A stretch of 64,000 bases of DNA, from assembly GCF_006517625.1 (NCBI RefSeq), contig NZ_VHQI01000010.1, forward strand, positions 62,001-126,000, read 5' to 3'. Position numbers and translations under genes: made by a program. The stretch's first letter is position 1, and the number at the start of each line of letters is the position of its first letter. The notes below the pieces were generated by a model. The model made no database searches, was not told the origin of the DNA, and saw only the letters and a program-made list of their open reading frames with translations. Positions 58,293 through 64,000 of the stretch are shown one piece after another. The stretch is from Mixta tenebrionis. GTDB taxonomy: Bacteria > Pseudomonadota > Gammaproteobacteria > Enterobacterales > Enterobacteriaceae.

Positions 58293-59702
58293 ATGTCCCG
58301 TTTTATGACCGAAGATTTTTTACTCGATACTGAATTTTCGCGGCTTCTGTACCACGATTACGCGGCCGATCAGCCAATTTTTGACTATCACTGTCATCTG
58401 CCGCCGCAGCAGATCGCCGATAACTATCGTTTTAAAAACCTGTATGACATCTGGCTGAAGGGCGATCACTATAAGTGGCGCGCAATGCGCGCAAACGGCG
58501 TACCGGAAGCGCTCTGCACCGGCGACGCCAGCGATCGCGAAAAATTCAACGCCTGGGCGCGTACTGTGCCGCATACCATCGGCAATCCGCTCTACCACTG
58601 GACGCATCTTGAGCTGCGCCGTCCCTTTGGCATTACCAACGTGCTGCTTTCTGAGAAAACCGCCGATCGCATCTGGGATGAGTGCAACGCGCTGCTGGCG
58701 CAGGATGACTTTACCGCGCGCGGGATCATGCAACAGATGAATGTGCGTATGGTGGGCACTACCGACGACCCGATTGACGATCTGCAACATCATCGGCGTC
58801 TGGCGCAGGACGGCAGCTTTGCTGTCAAAGTGCTGCCGAGCTGGCGTCCTGATAAAGCCTTCAATATTGAGGCGGAAAGCTTCGGCGATTACCTGCGTCA
58901 GCTTGGCGCGGTAGCGGACGTGGATATACGTCGCTTTGATGATTTACGCCGCGCGCTCAGCAAGCGGCTCGACCATTTCGCCGCGCACGGCTGCAAGGTT
59001 TCCGATCATGCGCTGGATGTGGTGCTGTTCGCCGAGGCGGACGACGCCGCGCTGGATGCTATTCTGGCTCGCCGCCTGCAGGGCAATACGCCTTCTGAGC
59101 AGGAGATGGCACAGTTTAAAACGGCGGTGCTGGTCTGGCTGGGCGCTGAATATGCCCGTCGCGGCTGGGTACAGCAGTACCATATCGGCGCGCTGCGCAA
59201 TAATAACCATCGCCAGTTTCAGCTGCTGGGCCCGGACGTAGGCTTTGACTCCATTAACGATCGTCCGCTGGCGGAGCCGCTGGCGCGCCTGCTGGACGCG
59301 CAGAACCGCAACAACGCGCTGCCGAAAACCATCCTTTACTGCCTGAACCCGCGCGATAACGAAGTGCTGGCGACCATGGTGGGTAATTTCCAGGGCGAAG
59401 GCGAGCCGGGCAAAATGCAGTTTGGCTCCGCCTGGTGGTTTAACGATCAGCTGGACGGCATGCAGCGCCAGATGATGCAGCTGGCGCAGATGGGCCTGTT
59501 GAGCCGCTTCGTCGGCATGCTTACCGACAGCCGCAGCTTCCTCTCCTATACGCGCCACGAATATTTCCGTCGTCTGCTGTGCCAGATGATCGGGCGCTGG
59601 GTAGAGAACGGCGAGGCGCCGGCGGATATCGATCTGTTGGGCAATATGGTGAAAAACATCTGTTTCAACAACGCACGCGACTATTTCGGCATCGCGCTTT
59701 AA
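58293..59702 (+). CDS. uxaC: Uronate isomerase UxaC
   Basis: Amidohydrolase-superfamily isomerase converting galacturonate to tagaturonate and glucuronate to fructuronate. 469 residues against 470 in E. coli. [16 protein letters not shown] (metal-binding HxH), the [12 protein letters not shown] region and [19 protein letters not shown] are conserved. GAGGAG ribosome site. First gene of uxaC-uxaB-uxaA. Confidence 0.97.
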   Translation: MSRFMTEDFLLDTEFSRLLYHDYAADQPIFDYHCHLPPQQIADNYRFKNLYDIWLKGDHYKWRAMRANGVPEALCTGDASDREKFNAWARTVPHTIGNPLYHWTHLELRRPFGITNVLLSEKTADRIWDECNALLAQDDFTARGIMQQMNVRMVGTTDDPIDDLQHHRRLAQDGSFAVKVLPSWRPDKAFNIEAESFGDYLRQLGAVADVDIRRFDDLRRALSKRLDHFAAHGCKVSDHALDVVLFAEADDAALDAILARRLQGNTPSEQEMAQFKTAVLVWLGAEYARRGWVQQYHIGALRNNNHRQFQLLGPDVGFDSINDRPLAEPLARLLDAQNRNNALPKTILYCLNPRDNEVLATMVGNFQGEGEPGKMQFGSAWWFNDQLDGMQRQMMQLAQMGLLSRFVGMLTDSRSFLSYTRHEYFRRLLCQMIGRWVENGEAPADIDLLGNMVKNICFNNARDYFGIAL

Positions 59703-59716
59703 GTCGGGGAAATTCT

Positions 59717-61162
59717 ATGCAAACCCTTAACCGTACCGCTTTTCCCGGCCCGCGCTATCCCACGCGCATCGTCCAGTTTGGCGAAGGGAATTTTCTGCGC
59801 GCCTTTATTGACTGGCAGCTCGATCTGCTTAACAGCCATAGCGATCTGGATGCCGGCGTTACGGTAGTCAGGCCGATCGATCGTCAGGCGGACTATACGC
59901 TGAACCATCAGGACGGACTCTATACCGCGTTGATCCGCGGCCTGAACGCGCAGGGCGAAACGATCAGCGAACCGCGGTTGATTCGCACGGTGAACCGGGA
60001 GATTCAGCCCTGGCGCCAGTTCGATGAATATATGGCGCTGGCGCGCGATCCGCAGATTCGCTTTATGTTCTCCAACACCACCGAGGCGGGGATTGCATTT
60101 AACGGCGACGATCGGCTGGATGATCGCCCGGCGCGATCCTTCCCCGGCAAACTTACGCAGCTGCTGTGGGTGCGCTGGCAGCATTTCGCCGGCGCGGCGG
60201 ATAAGGGCTGGATCCTGCTGCCCTGCGAACTGATCGATAACAACGGCGACACGCTGCGCGAGATCGTGCTGCGTTATGCCGAGCTGTGGCAGCTGCCGCC
60301 AGCCTTCAGCGACTGGATTATGCAGCACAATATCTTCTGCAATACGCTGGTGGACCGCATCGTTCCCGGCTATCCGCGCGAAGATGCGGAAGAGATTTTC
60401 GCTACGCTGGGCTACCGCGATCCGTTGCTGGTGGCGGGCGAGGTGTTCTATCAGTTCGTAATTCAGGGGCCGCAGCAGGTGGCCGACGAGCTGCGGCTTA
60501 ACGCGCTGCCGCTGAATATTCGCCTGGTGGACGATATCAAGCCGTGGAAAGAGCAGAAGGTGGCGATCCTTAACGGCGCGCATACCGCGATGGTGCCGGT
60601 GGCCTGGCTCTCCGGACTGGATACCGTCGGCGAGGCGATGGCCGACAGGCAAATCGCCGCCTTTATCGACGCTATGCTGCGCGAGGAGGTAATACCGACG
60701 CTGGATCTGCCGGCGGAAGATCTGCACCGCTTTGCCGATGCGGTACTGGGACGCTTCCGTAATCCGTTTATTCGCCATCAGCTCTCTGCGATTGCCCTCA
60801 ACAGCATGACCAAATTCCGCACGCGTCTGCTGCCGCAGCTGCTGGCGGGCCATCAGCAAAGCGGACGCTGGCCGACGCGCATTACCTTCGCGCTGGCGGC
60901 GCTGCTGGCTTACTACCGCGGCGAACGCGACGGCGTGCGCTATCCGCTACAGGATGACGCGCAGTGGCTGGATCGCTTCGCCACGCTCTGGGCGCAGCAG
61001 GCGCAGGGCGCGATTACCCTGCAGCAGCTGGTTGCCGCGGCGCTGAGCGATGCAGCGCACTGGGAGAGCGATCTGAGCCAGCAGCCGGGCCTGGTCGAGG
61101 CGGTTGCCGAACACCTGCAAACCATTGCCGCTCAGGGGATGCGGGCGGCAATACCACACTGA
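59717..61162 (+). CDS. uxaB: Tagaturonate reductase (altronate oxidoreductase) UxaB
   Basis: NADH-dependent mannitol-dehydrogenase-family enzyme reducing tagaturonate to altronate. 481 residues from the ATG at 59717 ([26 protein letters not shown]). The open frame begins inside uxaC, but the start is set by homologs. Rossmann motif [11 protein letters not shown], catalytic Lys region [20 protein letters not shown] (in pieces). In E. coli uxaB is unlinked to uxaCA; here it lies 14 bases after uxaC. Confidence 0.96.
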   Translation: MQTLNRTAFPGPRYPTRIVQFGEGNFLRAFIDWQLDLLNSHSDLDAGVTVVRPIDRQADYTLNHQDGLYTALIRGLNAQGETISEPRLIRTVNREIQPWRQFDEYMALARDPQIRFMFSNTTEAGIAFNGDDRLDDRPARSFPGKLTQLLWVRWQHFAGAADKGWILLPCELIDNNGDTLREIVLRYAELWQLPPAFSDWIMQHNIFCNTLVDRIVPGYPREDAEEIFATLGYRDPLLVAGEVFYQFVIQGPQQVADELRLNALPLNIRLVDDIKPWKEQKVAILNGAHTAMVPVAWLSGLDTVGEAMADRQIAAFIDAMLREEVIPTLDLPAEDLHRFADAVLGRFRNPFIRHQLSAIALNSMTKFRTRLLPQLLAGHQQSGRWPTRITFALAALLAYYRGERDGVRYPLQDDAQWLDRFATLWAQQAQGAITLQQLVAAALSDAAHWESDLSQQPGLVEAVAEHLQTIAAQGMRAAIPH

Positions 61163-61174
61163 GGAACTGCGGCT

Positions 61175-62665
61175 ATGCAACAGGCCATTAAAATAGCGCC
61201 GCGCGATAATGTCGCCGTCGCACTGAGCGATCTGGACGAAGGCAGCGAGCTAACGCTGGAGGGGCTGACGGTGACGCTGCGCCAGCCGATTGCGCGCGGG
61301 CATAAGTTTGCGCTGCGTTCCATCGCGGCGGGTGAACACGTCATTAAATATGGCCTGCCTATTGGCCATGCAACGCAGCCGATCGCCGCCGGTGAACACG
61401 TTCATGCCCAGAACGCGCGCACTAACCTGAACGATCTGGATCAGTATCAGTACCAGCCCGATTTCGTTGCCCTGCCGCCGCAGGCCGCCGATCGCGAGGT
61501 GCAGCTCTACCGCCGCGCCAGCGGAGAAGTCGGCATCCGCAACGAACTCTGGATCCTGCCTACCGTCGGCTGCGTTAACGGCATCGCGCGCCAGATCCTG
61601 CAACGTTTTCTGCGTGAAAGCGATAACGCGGCGGATATCGACGGCGTATACCTGTTCAGCCATCCGTTCGGCTGCTCCCAGCTGGGGCAGGATCATGAAA
61701 ACACCCGCACCATGCTGCAAAACATGGTGCGCCATCCGAACGCCGGCGCGGTGCTGGTGATCGGTCTCGGCTGTGAAAACAATCAGGTTGACGTTTTCCG
61801 TGAGACGCTGGGCGATTACGATAGCGAACGCGTCAGCTTTATGATCTGTCAGCAGCAGGAAGATGAAGTAGAGGCGGGGCTGGAGCATCTGCGTCGGCTT
61901 TATGAGGCGATGCGTCACGATCGGCGAGAGCCGGGCAGGCTAAGCGAGCTGCGCTTTGGTCTGGAGTGCGGCGGTTCCGACGGCTTCTCCGGCATTACCG
62001 CCAACCCACTGCTGGGCCGCTTCTCCGATCGGATGATCGCCAACGGCGGCACCACGGTGCTGACCGAGGTGCCGGAAATGTTCGGCGCCGAGCGCATACT
62101 GATGAGCCGCTGCCGGGATGAAGCGACCTTTGAGAAGACGGTGGCGATGGTCAACGATTTTAAACGTTACTTTATTGCGCATCAGCAGCCGATCTATGAA
62201 AACCCGTCGCCGGGCAATAAGGCGGGCGGCATCACTACGCTGGAAGAGAAATCGCTGGGCTGCACGCAAAAAGCGGGACAGAGCCAGGTGGTGGACGTGC
62301 TGAAGTATGGCGAACGCCTGCGACAGCCGGGGCTGAACCTGCTCAGCGCGCCAGGCAATGACGCGGTGGCCACCAGCGCGCTGGCCGGCGCCGGCTGCCA
62401 CATGGTGCTGTTTACCACCGGGCGCGGCACGCCCTATGGCGGCTTTGTGCCAACGGTAAAAATCGCTACCAACAGCGAACTGGCGGAGCGCAAGCCGCAC
62501 TGGATCGATTTCAACGCCGGGCCGCTGGTGCAGGGAACCGCGATGGAGAGCCTGCTGGACAGCTTCGTTGACTACATTGTCGAGGTGGCGAGCGGCAGAG
62601 AAACCAATAACGAGCGCAATGATTTTCGCGAGCTGGCGATTTTCAAAAGCGGCGTTACGCTGTAA
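61175..62665 (+). CDS. uxaA: Altronate dehydratase UxaA
   Basis: Iron-dependent dehydratase converting altronate to 2-keto-3-deoxygluconate. 496 residues against 495 in E. coli. N-terminal SAF domain (about 1-95, GEHVIKYGLPIGHA), catalytic part with HPFGCSQLGQDHENT, GLECGGSDGFSGITANP and a C-terminal lobe with VLFTTGRGTPYGGFVPTVKI (in pieces). 12 bases after uxaB. Confidence 0.97.
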   Translation: MQQAIKIAPRDNVAVALSDLDEGSELTLEGLTVTLRQPIARGHKFALRSIAAGEHVIKYGLPIGHATQPIAAGEHVHAQNARTNLNDLDQYQYQPDFVALPPQAADREVQLYRRASGEVGIRNELWILPTVGCVNGIARQILQRFLRESDNAADIDGVYLFSHPFGCSQLGQDHENTRTMLQNMVRHPNAGAVLVIGLGCENNQVDVFRETLGDYDSERVSFMICQQQEDEVEAGLEHLRRLYEAMRHDRREPGRLSELRFGLECGGSDGFSGITANPLLGRFSDRMIANGGTTVLTEVPEMFGAERILMSRCRDEATFEKTVAMVNDFKRYFIAHQQPIYENPSPGNKAGGITTLEEKSLGCTQKAGQSQVVDVLKYGERLRQPGLNLLSAPGNDAVATSALAGAGCHMVLFTTGRGTPYGGFVPTVKIATNSELAERKPHWIDFNAGPLVQGTAMESLLDSFVDYIVEVASGRETNNERNDFRELAIFKSGVTL

Positions 62666-62697
62666 AAAAAGGCGCCCCGCGGGGCGCCTTCTGTTTT
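62664..62697. terminator. Bidirectional terminator uxaA/sstT
   Basis: 18-base perfect palindrome GGCGCCCCGCGGGGCGCC. A7 on its left gives a U7 run for minus-strand sstT; a T-rich stretch on its right serves uxaA. Confidence 0.88.
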
Positions 62698-62709
62698 GTT
62701 GCGCGGCGC

Positions 62710-63948
62710 TTAGCCGGGATTTCTTGCCGCTTCGCGACGCTCTTCCGCCTGACAAACCGCGGCGGTAAACAGGATATCGGTGGAGGAGTTAAGCGCGGTT
62801 TCCGCTGAATCCTGCAGCACGCCGATAATAAAGCCGACGGCGACCACCTGCATCGCTATATCATTCGGGATGCCGAACATATTACAGGCTACCGGAATCA
62901 GCAGTAGCGAACCGCCCGCCACGCCGGAAGCGCCGCAGGCGCAGAGCGAGGCCACCAGGCTGAGCAGCAGAGCGGTAGGTACGTCTACATGGATACCCAG
63001 CGTATTTACCGCCGCCAGCGTCAGGACGGTAATAGTAATCGCCGCGCCCGCCATGCTGATGGTTGCGCCCAACGGAATAGAGACCGAGTAGGTGTCCTCA
63101 TCCAGCTGTAACCTTTTCGCCAGCGCCATATTAACCGGAATATTGGCCGCCGAGCTGCGGGTAAAGAAGGCGGTTACGCCGCTTTCGCGCAGGCAGGTGA
63201 ACACCAGCGGGTAGGGATTGCGACGAATCTGCCACCATACCAGTATCGGGTTAAATACCAGCGCCATCAGCAGCATACAGCCAATCAGCAGCGTAAGCAG
63301 ATGAGCGTAATCCCACAGCGCGGAAAAGCCGGTAGAGGCCAGAATAGAGGCTACCAGACCGAAGATCCCCAGCGGCGCGCAGCGGATGACCATTTTCACC
63401 ACCCAGGTAACAGCCTCTGAGGCGTCGTTCAGCAGCTGGCGCGTGTTGTCGCTGCTGTGGCGGAACGCAATACCCAGGCCGATGGCCCAGACCAGAATAC
63501 CGATATAGTTGGCGTTGATTAGCGCATCAATGGGGTTAGCGACCATGCTCATCAGCAGGCCGCGCAGCACCTCCAGAATGCCGGAGGGCGGCGTAATCCC
63601 TTCCTGTGCCGTATTCAGCGTCAGGGTTTGCGGCCAGAGATGGCTGCATACCACCGCTACCAGCGCGGCGAAGAAAGTGCTCAGCAGATAGAGCAGAATG
63701 ATCGGACGAATATTGGTTTTCTGCCCCTGTCTGTGGTTAGCGATTGAGGCGATCACCAGTACCAGAACCAGCAGCGGCGCCACCGCTTTCAGCGCGCTAA
63801 CGAACAGCGAACCCAGCAGGCCAACGGCCAGCGCCGTCTCTTTTGAAAACCAGGCGAGGGCGACGCCCGCCGCCAGGCCGATCATAATTTGTTTTACCAG
63901 ACTGCCGCCCAGCAGGCGCGCAATCAGCGTAGAAGAGCTTTTTCCCAT
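62710..63948 (-). CDS. sstT: Serine/threonine:Na+ symporter SstT
   Basis: DAACS-family symporter importing L-serine and L-threonine with sodium. 412 residues against 414 in E. coli. About eight TM helices plus two re-entrant loops; [49 protein letters not shown] (Ser-rich hairpin) and [34 protein letters not shown] (in pieces) match the family. The 52 bases after its start codon to the window end hold only its upstream region. Confidence 0.96.
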   Translation of the reverse strand: MGKSSSTLIARLLGGSLVKQIMIGLAAGVALAWFSKETALAVGLLGSLFVSALKAVAPLLVLVLVIASIANHRQGQKTNIRPIILLYLLSTFFAALVAVVCSHLWPQTLTLNTAQEGITPPSGILEVLRGLLMSMVANPIDALINANYIGILVWAIGLGIAFRHSSDNTRQLLNDASEAVTWVVKMVIRCAPLGIFGLVASILASTGFSALWDYAHLLTLLIGCMLLMALVFNPILVWWQIRRNPYPLVFTCLRESGVTAFFTRSSAANIPVNMALAKRLQLDEDTYSVSIPLGATISMAGAAITITVLTLAAVNTLGIHVDVPTALLLSLVASLCACGASGVAGGSLLLIPVACNMFGIPNDIAMQVVAVGFIIGVLQDSAETALNSSTDILFTAAVCQAEERREAARNPG

Positions 63949-64000
63949 CGTCAGAACCAGTAATTGTTATTGTGACCGTGTTTGCCCAACTGGACGAAAA

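Overview
The window is a GC-rich chromosomal segment of a member of the Enterobacterales. Housekeeping proteins such as Rnr, RlmB, PriB, CpdB, TamA/TamB, Ppa, Mpl, DiaA and YhaJ read through almost residue for residue against my memory of the Escherichia coli proteins. Gene content (uxaCBA in one operon, no msrA beside tamA, no ytfQRT, a PTS-like aminosugar operon) suggests Erwiniaceae (Pantoea/Mixta/Erwinia type). The genus is inference. No tRNA, rRNA, insertion sequence, prophage or CRISPR array was seen.

Layout. (1) 1-10.4 kb: rnr (5' end outside the window), rlmB, aidB, then bsmA and a chemoreceptor on the minus strand, the yjfP esterase, the rpsF-priB-rpsR-rplI ribosomal operon and the division protein gene ytfB. 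(2) 10.4-15.9 kb: an AT-rich accessory region wrapped around fklB. It carries five paralogous small secreted-peptide genes, each with a 15-residue double-glycine-type leader ending SG(A/G) and a glycine-rich core, plus two short tandem-repeat tracts. (3) 15.9-33.8 kb: cpdB, cysQ, ytfJ, ytfK, ytfL, tamA-tamB-ytfP, ppa, a yeaL-like membrane gene, fbp, mpl, darP and pmbA, in E. coli-like order. (4) 34.2-42.9 kb: a ten-gene plus-strand cluster. It holds a free-standing PRD protein, a Cys-containing SFCGS protein, DUF4312, two membrane proteins (DUF4311, DUF4310), an amidohydrolase, a DgaE-type PLP ammonia lyase, a DgaF-type KDGP aldolase, an exported lactonase-like beta-propeller and a PTS-controlled activator. 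It looks like an uptake and catabolic system for an amino-sugar acid with an uncharacterised transporter. (5) 43-50.5 kb: an unknown 148-residue protein, rnpB, rsmI, lpoA-yraN-diaA-dolP, yhaK and yhaJ. (6) 50.6-55 kb: the minus-strand yqjG, yqjF, yqjCDEK and yqjA-mzrA genes. (7) 55.3-62.7 kb: the hexuronate regulon exuR, exuT, uxaC-uxaB-uxaA. Three matching ExuR-like operators and a CRP-like site can be read directly. (8) sstT, and 52 bases to the window edge.

The part most likely to be undescribed is the five-member peptide family around fklB. Its leaders look like those of class II microcins, its cores are glycine-zipper-like, and no exporter or immunity gene is visible nearby. The second is the DUF4310/4311/4312/SFCGS transporter operon, which lies exactly where the gene order jumps from the E. 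coli 95-96 min region to the 70 min region.
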